A DNA stretch of 64,000 nt from Lophius americanus (lineage: Eukaryota; Chordata; Actinopteri; Lophiiformes; Lophiidae): contig JBBDHG010000124.1 of the NCBI GenBank assembly GCA_037951165.1, forward strand, positions 506,501 through 570,500, read 5' to 3'. The notes below the pieces were generated by a model. It saw only the letters and a program-made list of their open reading frames with translations, had not been told where the DNA came from and searched no databases. The number at the start of each line of letters is the position of its first letter. Within the stretch, counting starts at the first letter, position 1. Made by a program: the position numbers and the translations under genes. Shown here in pieces: positions 37,641 to 50,078 of the stretch.

Positions 37641-37815
37641 ATATTTTCCCCTTTGGTTTTCACAGAAAAGTTTTCAGGGTCTTGAGTCATTCAGTTTCAC
37701 AAGAAACTATTAGCTGAGTCATGGTCAGGGGTAACTTTTTGTCTCATGCTGCACCCACAGTATCAACCCACTACAGATGGAAAATGACTGTAAAACCTCG
37801 TTGAGCCCCTCAGCA
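37637..37815 (+). repeat. dispersed repeat C, plus-strand copy
   Basis: Directly follows family B. It is the reverse-complement partner of 15975-16200 (shared blocks around CCCCTTTGGTTTTCAC and GCTGAGTCATGGTCAGGGG). From 37815 to 39200 no gene is seen. Confidence 0.7.
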
Positions 37816-39224
37816 AACGCCGACCACAGTTTTGTTCTTGCACAAACAAAAAAAAAAACAACCAAAAAACCTCACATAGTTGGATTTGACCCTGCTACCA
37901 TTCTCACATACTGGCTGCTTTTAGGATAAATAGAGCAGAAAAAGAGCCAAATGTAAAACATTGGGTTTTCTGATCATCATTTCTGACCATTAGCCGATCG
38001 TGATCCACAGGCCAGCTTAGGAAAAGCTGATAAAGCTGCGACAGTGAGAACAGTTGCACAGTGGGTTTTTACACATATTAATGAGAATATGTGTAAAATT
38101 AACACAGTAAGCCTATTTAAAGATTGAAAAAAAAACTTTTGATGTATGCATTTTTAACACAGTGCTCCGATCAACATTTTTAATAATAAATGAAGCAAAT
38201 TATCGACTTAAGTTCCCCTCCAATGTATGGAGGTTATTGTTTGAGGATGCACAAATTCACATACAACAGAAATAAGTATATTTAAACATAGTAAACTGCA
38301 TGGTAGTATACAAACAGAAGAATGTAATTGCAGACAAGTCACGTGATTTCATTCTTTTGAGCATAAAAACTCAAGAATGACGTTAAAGAACACGTGAAAA
38401 GCTGGCATTATATAATATCATGACGATTCAGCAAATCGCACAGAGTCGTCATCAGTGGCCGTTAACATAGTGGAGAATTCCGCAAAGAGTCAGAAGTTTC
38501 CCTCATAAGCAAGTGGAGACCAAAAACAGAGCAAAAACAGTGAAGAATAACCTCAGATTGAATTCTAGTTGTGCTCTGTTAATACCCTGTTTGTGAAGAA
38601 GCAGTAGTCAGCCATGCTGTCAAAGAAACTTCCCTCAGGAATCCCCAGTGGGATTAGGAAAGAGGGCCGGTCCTTCCTCTATCAGTGCCCTTTCATAGTC
38701 ACATGACAACGCCCGCTACACATGACCATTCCTTGTCCACCGTCATCTCCAGGTGAGGAAAACCGAAGCACGTTCTCATTGTTTGACAATGGCATCCCTT
38801 TCTCTTTCTGGTGGACATGCCTCTGTTGCTGACACAGTGCAGTAATTACACTCTCATCAAAATAATGCAATTTGTATAATGAGTGGATTCTGTGTTGTCA
38901 CTTTCTCACTGATTTAATAATGGAAGTCCGATGAGCTGTATCTCTCTTCTGCCCGCTAACAGAAATAAATGATCCCGAGATTTGTCAGTGTGACTCTTAA
39001 CAAGAAGAGCGTGAGGTTAAAAATGAAGTAATCCCAAAGAGAAAAACAACATGGTTTCTGTGGCAGCCTAAATACTCAGTTATTTGCAGAACACCTAATG
39101 TGAGTTTCAAAATTCCCCTTTGTATTTTGCACCATATAATCCTTCATGGTTAGCTACATATAATATGCTAATATTCCCAGAAGGAGGAACATGAGGAACA
39201 TGCCCTTGCATGTCCCAGACAAGT

Positions 39225-39460
39225 TCCCAATCCATTTAGTTGTACAAGGAAAGCTCCATAAGTGAACTTAAATTAAAATGTTATTTCCACAATATTTTCT
39301 CCTAAAAAGAAAAAAAAGCTATCTAAATTGAGTAAATAATGAACTTTATATTAAAATATGGGTAAAATATGATGTATTCTTGATTTGCTATATTCGATTC
39401 ATTAGCCCCAAAGTTGTACTAAATCGGACAAACGGTTACGGTTTATCCTCGCACTAAAGT
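39225..39460 (+). repeat. dispersed repeat family B fragment
   Basis: GGAAAGCTCCATAAGTGAAC, GATGTATTCTTGATTTGCTA and TTCGATTCATTAGCCCCAAA, related to 11030-11510. Confidence 0.45.
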
Positions 39461-39464
39461 CTAT

Positions 39465-39782
39465 GTGGGTTTTAGATTTGAAAATGAAACTTTTCGGGGA
39501 AATATTTACCTCAAAGACACAGAGGACAAGAAGAGAAAAACATTTTTATTTCTCCTCAGACATTTGTTCTGTGTAACTTTGGTGGGTTTGCTGGGACAGA
39601 CTCAGTATCGGCCGTCAGTGAAGATGTCTCACGGCGGACGTTACCCTGGAAAACCGTTTTCAGTTGACAATGAAAGATTTTATCTCGAAGAAATTCTAAA
39701 GTTCGGTCATAGAAAGTCGAAAATGGAACACTTCAAAGGGCCGTTACTTTTATTCTCACTGATTCCGAGAATGTGGAGATAG
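39465..39782 (+). other. unassigned 105-codon open frame
   Basis: Open frame in intergenic DNA following a dispersed repeat. Its middle (MSHGGRYPGKPFSVDNERF) is more GC-rich than its flanks, while its start lies in repeat-derived sequence. No domain recognised; may be chance. Confidence 0.15.
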
Positions 39783-41517
39783 AAGCTCTATCAGTGCAGG
39801 GACTGTTTTACCGTGTGTGTCATTTGGTGTTTAGAGGAACCACAGAGGGGAGATCCCCAGTAGCTAAATATTACCAAGGTCTTTGTTTCCATTTGCATCC
39901 GTATCACCAATAGCATAGCAGTTGACCCCCCCAGTGGTGGGGACACGAGAAAAAGAAGGGTTCGCTAAAATTATGCTCTTAGAACAGTGATTATATTATG
40001 AATGTTAAAACACACCTCCTGACTTTAGAGGTCCACCCAAACTGTAATAAGCTCAAAGATCTTCTCCAGTTCAGGGATGTAAAAAATGTAGACATAAATG
40101 AGGAGATGCTCTGTCACAACTATTCAAAAAAGGAACTAAAGAAACGGCCATGAGGAGGCTAAAACCTGCAGTGATAAGACTCCGAATCCACCAAAACTCT
40201 CCAGTAGAGAGGGTTGCAGTGGTTGGCTGAATCACTACTGCTCTCAGTCAGACTTCCAGCTGGTACCCTTACCCCGTTGGACAGTCGGTAACGCGTATGT
40301 TATGAACCGCTTTCATAGCTTCCTTCAGCGCTGGCTTTGATTATCCATTTATTGTGCCTTAGTTTTCCTCATTGCTGGATGCATTAACCCTTTAAATCCC
40401 TGCTCACCTGAAGGTCCCCAAATTTATTTCTCATTCAAAAAATGTTTGCCACTTGTCTGAATCCGTTTATAATATGACACAGTTTGAGGGGAATATAATG
40501 AAAAACTGTTTTCAAAGCATTTTGGATGCAAATCTAAGAGCCTCGTCATCTTGCTACACAACGTTCTGTCTAATGTTCAGTAGTCCAACAAGGGCATGCA
40601 GCTTTCGCTTGTCCATGCTCAGTGGTCCGGAACAAAGACAAGCAAGTTCCACCCGAGGCCCCATTTGGGGGATCAGCCAACGATGTACATACGTTTTACA
40701 GAATAATCCCACACTTTAAACAAGATATAGCTTAAAAAAAACAAAAAACAAAAAAAGGCAGTAGATCAAATACTTTGCGAAGAGGTCTTGAGATGTCTAG
40801 GCCCAAGGCCCTCGTGTGAAGCAGAAGGGTCGGGAGAATTGAGGTTCAGCAACACATTTTGCCAAAGCGGCCTTATACAGGGGGACTGGTGTAGTGGCAA
40901 AATGATCGATTGCATCCTATCATGTGACACAGTCAAAAACATTGACGTGTGAGCAAGTGTTAAAAATTGAAAGAATGTAAAAAAGAAAGAAAAAAAGAAA
41001 AGAAAAATCAGTGGTGAATGTTTGTAAATGTTGTTTGTAGTCCGTTTCTTTAATTAGGAACGGAGGTTCTATGGCATCCATTCAAACAGCTAAAGCTTCT
41101 GATTTAATGAGAGATGCATTTCTGCAGTGATATTCCTTGAATCGTCTCGCTATGGCGTAAACCACATTGCAATTTACCAACCACAGAGCACCGTGTACAA
41201 ACAGAGACTTTAAACCCACTAAGCACACCAAAGTACTTCTTTTTTTTTTTTTTAATTTATTTAAATAAATACCTTCAGCCTTCATCTATGAATGACTATT
41301 CTAAGAATGTGACGGAGGTGAAGGTTCTTGGTGAAGAACATTGGTGCTATAACTCTGACCACTAGGTGGTGCTGAGAACACCATCTAATCTGCACAGAAA
41401 GGAGGATAAGGGACAGGAGGATGAAGTTTGTCATCATTGTTGTCATTTCAAGCCAATAAGTTGTAATGCTTGATTCACTAAATGAATCCAAACAGCATAT
41501 GCTTAATTACATTTTGC

Positions 41518-41522
<5 letters not shown>

Positions 41523-41586
<64 letters not shown>
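41523..41586. repeat. AT dinucleotide microsatellite
   Basis: More than 30 uninterrupted AT units. Confidence 0.97.
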
Positions 41587-41589
<3 letters not shown>

Positions 41590-42179
41590 CTTTAAATACA
41601 CTATACAATAATTATTTTCCTCTGTGAGCAGCCCTGGTAGCAAATTCGGGATTCAGTGCTTTTCTCAATTTTAATATTACCCCAATTGCGTCTTCACATC
41701 AAGTAAGGCACTTAAAATTGCCGCGTAAATTTGCTCTATAAAATTTTATCATGCCCCTGCCAAATGGAACAGTACATGGTTAACTTTGTTCGGACGTAAT
41801 AGGTTATGATCTAATCACATCTCCTCAAGAAAAGCAAAAAAACGCTGGAAAGAATTCAATGAAATCTCAATTTTTTAGCACCTTCAACACTTGAAAGGTT
41901 ATTCATAGATGAAGATTATTATCATCTTGGATTTGGTCTCACACAGACAGAGTTTTGTAGTGGTAAAAAAAAAAACTGAACTTAATTCAAGTTGTTTGTG
42001 CTGGTTCTCAGTGTTAAATATGTGAAATGTACAGTATGTTAAAACAATTGAATTAGTTGGACAAAAAAAAATCTCAAATCGTAGATGTTCCAATATCAAA
42101 TTTATAATCAAATAAAATCGGCGCGAATTGTCTGAATGCAGACGAATCAAGAATCAGAGAAATGAAGTCAGACTGCATT

Positions 42180-42720
42180 CAAGTACATTTATTTGGCTTT
42201 CTGTAATAATAAAAATAATAATACATTTAATTTATAATGCACTTTACATTTGGATCAAATCTCAAAGTGCTACAAAGTAAAAGCAGATAAAAGCATCAAT
42301 AAAAGAATAAAATAATAACTATATAAAAGCCTGTCAAAAAGCAGCAATGTTAGTTAAAGTTATAGGTTCTGCTAAAAAAGGAAAAGTTTAAGTCCTTTTT
42401 TAAATATGTCAGTCGTCTGTGGAGCCCTCAGATGGTCAGGGAGGGCATTCCACAGACGAGGGGCAGCAGAATAGAAGGCCCGATCACCCATGGTTCTGAG
42501 CTTAGTCCTGGGAAGGAGGAGGTGGTATGAGTGGGTAGAACGGAGGGATCGTGTTGAGGTCAGCGGGGTGAGTAGTATTTTCAGGTAGGGGTTGCGTTAC
42601 CATGGATACACTGGTGAGTGAGGAGAGAGATCTTATAATCAATCCTGCTGGAGATGGGAAGCCAATGAAGGGGATGAAGAACGGGGGTGACGTGTTTGTG
42701 TTTGTGGAGTCAAACAATAG
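42180..42720. repeat. common fish interspersed repeat
   Basis: AATTTATAATGCACTTTACA, CAGGGAGGGCATTCCACAGA, AGAAGGCCCGATCACCCATG and CCAATGAAGGGGATGAAG are phrases of a high-copy repeat in fish genomes. No intact coding frame. Confidence 0.6.
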
Positions 42721-43346
42721 GTTTATATGGACAGCTTAATTCAAAATAGATTCGGAAAAGGCACCTAATCTGAAAGATAATGCTGCATGTAAACATCCCT
42801 TTCTGAAAAAAAAGGCCCTTCCTGTATGAGATATCGTAAAAAAGCCTTTTTACGATAGCCAGTCATTGATTGTAAACGCTGTTTCGTAAAAGCTCTCAGT
42901 TCGAGTTGTATCGCCGCGTGCCCAGCGCCGGGATGAAATGCTCTGGCCGAGTTTTTAGTGCAAGCACAGCGCCGTGACGGATTTGAAATATGGCGACTTC
43001 AAAACAGTGCCGGTCCACATCGGAGAGTCATTTACTCATTGCATTCTGAAAGAGTTCAACATAGTGGGACGGTTAGATGGACGAAAAGTCACTTCTGCGC
43101 ATGCCCTTTTCATCACATTCTTCTTCTGGTCGCTTTTTGGTGGACGGCGCCCAACTCATCGTAGCATTATCTCAACCTCGTGAACCGGAGTGTGGATCAT
43201 CTGCGCTTGTCAGAAATCTGTCCGATTAGATGAGTCGATGCACGTTTACACCGGGTTGGAAAAGATCATGTAAACAGACGACCGACATTGCAATTTGTAA
43301 AGGTTTAATTCAGATAGGAGAAAAGTGTCCCCTGTAAACCCACCTA
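42719..43346. mobile_element. MITE-like element with imperfect inverted ends
   Basis: The left end GGTTTATATGGACAGC and the reverse complement of the right end, GGTTTACAGGGGACAC, match imperfectly; both are followed by similar AT-rich blocks. The interior is GC-richer, with short non-conserved frames. No transposase. Confidence 0.45.
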
Positions 43347-44017
43347 ATGTGACAGTCATGTGACTCTTCATCTTGTGTGTATATTGAGCTCCTTCTCTGC
43401 TTTGAAGGGTCTGTTTTCTTTTTCCTCTCTTAAAGGGGAAGGAAGATATTCAAAATAATCTGAAAGAAACCCAGTCAGTTTTAAACCACTTTTCCGCCAT
43501 TCCGGCAAATGTGATCACCTCCTACCTGCAATCGTAAACACTCTAATGCCGTTTAATCAGCGACGTTTCAGACTTTCACAGGATGCGGTCTCTCGTATAT
43601 ACCTATACTATAAAAGCATATTGTTTCAACAGTTTACATTTCAACCAGGACATGAGCACTTGACAAATTGAAAAGCTCCTCTTTTCCTCTTTTGTCTTTC
43701 CACAGCTACCTATGAACACCTTTTCACACTACGCCCAATTTATTCAGATAAATGGGCGTAGTGTTTAATGAATAAAGTTCTGACGTCAAGACTCTATTCA
43801 TGTGTTTGGACACTACTTCGCTTTTGAATTCCTTTCTCAATAACCTGGTATATAGCGTAAGCCTGCCATTCCTTGAGTACACAAGGATCTGTATTTTCAA
43901 CCATGACAGTCACTCGGTTTATTATCACTCGGCGGATTCATGTTCCGCCAGTGTATCCTCTTCGTGGCTGCATTAGCTCAAAATATTGAAAAGGGATATT
44001 AATTGTTGCCCGTTAAT

Positions 44018-44020
<3 letters not shown>

Positions 44021-44069
<49 letters not shown>
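44021..44069. repeat. AT dinucleotide microsatellite
   Basis: About 24 uninterrupted AT units. Confidence 0.97.
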
Positions 44070-44070
<1 letters not shown>

Positions 44071-45754
44071 TTTCTTTGTCGGACCTTATACCTATTAAAT
44101 GCATCGTATCCTCCTCTGCCCAAATGCTTCCACAGACCATTTTTAAATTCTTCCTTCTGTTTCTTTTTCTTCTTCTCAGGTTTATGGATGACAGTAGTCT
44201 ATGGTAACTTTAACTTCCTGTCGTCGTTGCGAAAGTCCAAACTATCTAAATACATTAATTCGCATTGATAAAGTAAAGTCTAGTCTTCTGATCATTTGAG
44301 GAAAATTTAAGTTGTCTTTTTTTTTTTTTTTTTAAAGATATATTGGTTTATTACATTCAGAACTTTTATAACGGAGAAGATCCCGGCACGAACTTGGTTC
44401 GAATCTAATCCCGGAAGATTAACATTGAGATCCAGAAGGACCATTATATGCCCCTAATGTCAGGGCCAATTTACAAGGTCCGGCTATCATAGGTCCTTCA
44501 TACAGAACAGGTTGCACATAACTCTGCAGACATAGCATAAAGAAAGACTTCAAAAACAAGTGAGACGAAGGGAGTATTTTCATTTCCCTAACATACATTG
44601 TAAGCAAATCAAACCAGGATTCAGTTTGATCTGGATCACCTTCTTTCTCTATCAAGCCAAGGAAACACAGCTGCAATCAAAATCAGGAATATGAAAAAAG
44701 GCTGAAAGTCTGGAACAAAAGTAGGAAAGCCCCAATTAGGAAGATTAAGGGGCCGTTTACATGGCAACATTTTCAACATAAAAAGGTTTTATCCTTGTGG
44801 ACAGAACAATAAAAAGAATTTTGTTGGACCCTCTAGTTTTTGTTTCTATCCAGACCCTGTTGAGGGTTGCACCACAGCTAAAAATAAATCATCTCCAAGT
44901 CGTCTTCTGTTGAGCTGAGTTTTACTGAGTTCATACTTTTAGCTAAAACAGTGTTACGTATACCCAATGATAGTTACCAATGGGGAAGTATATTTACCTC
45001 AAGCTCTCTAAAACAATGCAGTTTGTTAGCTGGTGGAAGTCTTCTCAAATTTTTGTCTCTTGATGGCAACCTTTGCACTAAAGCATCAGCTACCAACAAT
45101 CCTTGTTCTCCTGATGAGAGATGAGGTGATCACGAGACAACGCCGACGACGAATTGCAACGTATACCTTGGACAAAAATGTAGCTTAGAAAATAAAATCT
45201 TTGCCAAATTGTAATCCAAATGTCAGCCCTCGGATAAACTGGCAATTTTTCGTGTTTCAGTTTCTGACTCTTCCCCATTTTCATCTAGGATTGGCTCCAG
45301 CGTCTCTGCGTGGAGAACTGCAGTGGTCCAGGATATAAAGGTGAAAGACTCATGGAACCATCTAGTATCTGGTTCCCTCTGAAGTTTCTCTCAGTATAGC
45401 TGGCACTCAAAGTCTAAGGATTTGATCATGTAAAGCAAAGGATGATTTGAAGTCTTGAGGTCTTTGTCAAACTTTCAAAGGGTCAAAATAAAAAGCCCAA
45501 CTCGTTCGCTGGGTTCTAAATAAAGATCCATTTCAGAACACGCTCCATGTGTGGTGGATTCCTTAAGGTGATATCATCGGACCAGACACGCACAGCTGCT
45601 TTCTGAATCATTCACGCCGTTTTTCACCACATAATAATAATAATAATGATTGAATAATGAATAATCTTTCTTTCATGTTTTATTTATCACATTTTACACA
45701 GTACATACATTTTAATGTCGTGAAATTTATCACTGCATTTAACCAGAGGAAAAT

Positions 45755-45794
45755 TTAATTCCACAGGGAATAATGAAATTCCCTGTGGAATTAA
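45755..45794. repeat. 17-bp perfect hairpin
   Basis: TTAATTCCACAGGGAAT, a 6-nt loop, then ATTCCCTGTGGAATTAA. It lies next to a repeat-type phrase (CACTGCATTTAACCAGAG). Confidence 0.9.
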
Positions 45795-46094
45795 ACAGAT
45801 GTCTTATGTACCATAGGTCAAAAGCTACATCTAGGTATAATTTCATTCAGGCGTTTATTTCCCAAAAATTCCAAAAGCACCCTATCTCACAAGAAAAAGG
45901 CTATAATTAGATCACGTCGAGAGGTCATGACCTAACATCGGAAAAATGTGATCACCTCTAAGATATACCAAAAATAAACCAAATTTACATTCAATTTTAT
46001 TTCTGGGTAAAATGGAATGTAAATCTGTCAATTAGATTTTTTGTGATCTTGCGAAGAAACATGCAACGTAATATTAGGCCCACACTGATAAAAG

Positions 46095-46098
<4 letters not shown>

Positions 46099-46161
<63 letters not shown>
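46099..46161. repeat. AT dinucleotide microsatellite
   Basis: More than 30 uninterrupted AT units. 46161-47500 holds no supported gene. Confidence 0.97.
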
Positions 46162-46164
<3 letters not shown>

Positions 46165-47503
46165 TTAGAATTTCACGGAGAAAAGTCCTACTTCTACAAT
46201 GAATAAAAGTCAGAATTTTGCAAGAAAAAAAGCCTAATTTTACGAGAATAAAGTCGTAATTTTAGGGTACTCATTGAAGGCAAAATGAGGAAAGTGGAGC
46301 ATCTTGTCCAGCCATATTTCAATCATATAAATTCGACAAATCAATAAAAATGGCTTTATTTCTTAAATACACACAACTCGATCATCAAGTATCAACATCA
46401 AGTACTAGAACTTTGAAAACGCTGTGCAAACTGGGTTTGATCAGTAGAAAGAACCGGGCAGACTTGTAGGAAATCTCTCTGTTGTGGAGCAGGAGATGCT
46501 GCAATGACGGATATAGTCATGACATAATGTAGATGGAGGCTTATATCATACCCAGTGATCCTAAAGCAATCTGACTACTTCATACAAACAAAACATATAT
46601 CTTAAAAACAAGACCACCCTGTCGCCAGCCTTAAAATTCTGACTTTATTCTAATATTCTTGAATTAATTAATAGAATAAATATAGAAAAATGTAGAATTA
46701 AATAATAGAAATTAATCTTATTTTCCGTTCACGTTTACTTGAATGTGTTTATTTTTGTTGATCTGCTCTGTACACATCCTTCTGTCCATCACTGAAGAGG
46801 GATCCCTGCTCTGTCTCCCCTTCATGACGATGTTGCATCATGTACAGATTGTAAAGCCCCACAATCACAAATTGTGATTTGTGATTTTGGGCTATACAAA
46901 TAAAATTGACCAATATCAGATTTTTATTTTTCAAGTTGGCCCTAAAACTCCTTTGTAAAAAAAGAGAAACAAACAAAAGAAAAAAAAAAAACCCTCCTCG
47001 GCAGAGATAAAAACCAGGATGTTGACCAAATATGATAAATGCTTTTGTTATTTGACACACGCCCCAGACTAAGATTAAACTTTCACGTCTGACATTTCTT
47101 TCTGGGTTCATGCCTTTGAACATACAAACTTCTTACTGGTGAACTATAAATAAGCAATATGAACAAAAATAACAATGTTTTGAGTTGAAATACGGAAATG
47201 TAGTTGTAAAAGATTAAAGTACAAGAGTCCATTGCTGAGACAACTTTGTCACAAACGCCAAATGTCCTTAGGCAAATAAAGCTGTCATAAATATACCTAC
47301 AGGTAACAGCCTGCATCATAAACTCCCATGTCGGAAAAAGATAGACAGGTCATTTACTTTGGATATTCAGCTCACAAGCAAAACATGTTAACAGAGCTAT
47401 TGTTAAGCCGCTGAAGAGGAGAATGTGAAATAGCATGGAGGTAGTGTGTGTTTCCAGCTTAGCCATTAACAGAATGGGTGTCCTCCCTTCCATTAATCAC
47501 TGC

Positions 47504-47570
47504 CCCCCCCCCCCCCACACACACAAACACACTCACACACACACACACACACACACACCCAAACACACAC
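47504..47570. repeat. poly-C followed by CA microsatellite
   Basis: A run of about 13 C, then ACAC repeats; frames spanning it are artefacts. Confidence 0.95.
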
Positions 47571-49612
47571 TTCACATTACACTTTAGTTGTGTTGGAATG
47601 ATTGGCTGGTTTGAATTTGAAGAGATATCCACACAAAAGATATTATCTTTTGTCATGATCTTCCTGCGTGTAAACATGTGTCTAGAGTTGACCAAAGGTG
47701 TGTACATCAGACTTTCCTCCTCCCTCAACCAGGCCATTCCCCCCCTCCAACCTCCTTCTCCGTCTCTAACAAGAAAAAAGCCACCTTTAATCTGATTCCA
47801 CCAGGCAGAAGAAGAAGATTTAGGCAGAAGTTCCATATTTTCTCTTTTAAAAAAAAGAAAAAAACAGCTCTTCCTTATTCAAAAATAGAATTTATTTCTG
47901 AAGCGCAGAGGACAGTAAAGTAACGATCAGGGGAGAATTAAGGAATCGGGGAGGAACGTTTGAGGCAGTAATGGATAATCAAGAGACTGGCTCAAGTAGG
48001 AATGGACTGAAAAGGTAAGAATTTAAAATTATTTAACTCCATTTTAATTCAAGCAGATGTTGGAGCTTGTGCAAATCATCCGTGGAGGGGATTCAAATCC
48101 TGATTTTGCCAACATATCAATCTGATTTACAGATATCTTATATTGTGACAAAGAATAAATGACTCAGGTGAGCTTTAGAATATTGATTAAATCAGATTCT
48201 CACATGTGGATTTCAGTAAAATAAGTACCTCAGTAATGAAAGTGATATATGGATAATAAACAGACATATAAGTGTTTTTAAAAATAAAAAAATAATGTGA
48301 GGTTATGACCTAACATCATCAAAATTTGGATACGTCAAAACCTCTGGGTATGTTAACATAATAAATAAGCAAATCCATCCATTTCTCAAACACAGCTAAA
48401 AAGCCTCCTTAAGTTCACTGTACCTGTACCTCCCAAGATTCAGCTATGTATAATGATTTGAAGAGTTTCCTCACCACCCAGAGATAAGGGCCTTTTTATT
48501 ACTGCAGTGTTATATTCTAGTAGCACACGTGACAGCAAAAGCATTGCACAGCAATGGGAGAGAGATCTCGGCACGGATTGATGATTAGCAGTAAGTCATT
48601 AAAAGGTTATGATACTGGAGAATAATTTCTCATGAACTAAGGGGCATTTTCTAGGAAGGGGTTGTAGGCATTCTTGTTTTTCCCTCAAAGGCAGTGACTC
48701 TAACCCACTTATAGTTTGTTATTTGAAAGAAGAAGGCAGCTGCATAAGGGAAGGAGGGAAAACTGGTTGGGAGAATAGTGCTGCTAGGCTTCAGCCCCCC
48801 CGCGACCCTGAACAGGGTAAGCGGTTACAGATAATGAAGTATCTTAATACATACATTGGGAAATTGTTTTGGTAACGAAAATGTGAAAAATGTTTGACAC
48901 TGTCCAATGTAAGTCGTTACTGCAAATTCAGAGCGCCCCTCTGTCGCGTTAATTCTGGAGGCGTGCTCTGAGGTCGCATTGGAAAAAACCCCGACCTGGG
49001 ACACATCTAGGACCACATATGGAAATTGCTGAAATTGGGGATGGAAAATATCTTATTCAATGTTGTTTTTGCTGTTCCCACTGCCATGAAAAAGTCACAT
49101 ATGAAGAAACAAATCAAACACGGGTCCCATTTTTTTCCACTTGTACAGAGAGCCAGGCCCGCCCCAAGCAAAATTGTTGCCCTAAGTGGAATTTGGTTAT
49201 GGTAAATAATATATTGTGGTCAATAACAGCAATAAAATAACAATCAGAAATAGTACATTTACCCTATACCATAAATATATATATATTTTTCTCTCTCTCT
49301 ATTTTTTACAAACCATATGCATATGGTTATGAGATATTAAAATGATCATAACCATCAAGTAGTATTTCATTTCTAGGATTGTAACTGTTTGAATAAAATT
49401 GTATTTACACGATGCCCTTGTTTTCAAATGTAAAAAAATAAAAAAATCTGATTTCAGAGACTGATTTGAAATGCATTTTCATTACTTTCCGTGTCATATT
49501 GTATTTTTTATTTTAATAAAAAAAAAAAAAAGCCTTTTGCAATTTTCAATCAAAAAAAAAACTAAACCATTAACATACTTATATTAATATTTATTTTACT
49601 AGTATTATATTA

Positions 49613-49692
49613 CATTATAATATAATATATAATAAAATGAATATATTGTTATATTATATTATTTGCAATTAAACTGAACTTGAATGATGACG
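49613..49692 (+). repeat. direct repeat, left copy, flanking the B3GALT2-like exon 1
   Basis: An AT-rich block ending ATTTGCAATTAAACTGAACT then TGAATGATGACG. It is nearly identical to 50710-50789 about 1.1 kb downstream. Confidence 0.9.
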
Positions 49693-49745
49693 TTAATCAA
49701 AACCAAGTTCTAAATACCGCATTTCCACTCACCTCGCTTAGCGCC

Positions 49746-49754
49746 CTATTTAAG
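49746..49754 (+). promoter_or_regulatory. TATA-like box upstream of the B3GALT2-like gene
   Basis: CTATTTAAG sits about 90 nt before the candidate ATG at 49840 and at the 5' edge of the CpG-rich island. A start site near 49775-49785 in CT-rich sequence (GGTCTCTCAGTCCCTC) would fit. Confidence 0.45.
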
Positions 49755-49839
49755 CCCTCAGGTCTCTCAGTCCCTCTCCTGCCTCCCCACCGAAACGCTC
49801 CTAAAACTTCTGCGAACTCCTTCTATTCCCAACACCATC

Positions 49840-50078
49840 ATGGCGCATCAGGAACGCCCCGCGCAGCTTGCCGTCGGTCCCGCGGGCCCGGCTGCAGCTC
49901 CAGCCCGTGTTCTGGCGCTCACCCGTCGGCGCCTCCACCTGTCAGTTCTCCGCCTCAGGCGCGCTCTCAGGGCGGAGGTCGGCGTCCTCTGGTCCATGCT
50001 GTCCAAGTCTCCTCTTGGGTCACGGAGACTGTTCGGGGTCATCTCCGCAGAGTTGCAGGAAATCACTGCGTCAAATCA
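49840..50078 (+). CDS. candidate first coding exon of the B3GALT2-like gene
   Basis: A CpG- and GC-rich island in AT-rich DNA. The frame from ATG 49840 runs to a donor (AATCA|GTAAGC) whose phase fits exon 2 exactly. The encoded 79 residues (starting MAHQERPAQLAV) are Ala/Arg-rich with no domain. They could be partly 5' UTR, with translation starting at the in-frame ATG 49996 (MLSKSPLGSRR). Confidence 0.5.

Noticed and set aside
47459..47836. Frames rich in Val/Cys or Thr/His
   Set aside because: They are built on the poly-C/CA microsatellite.
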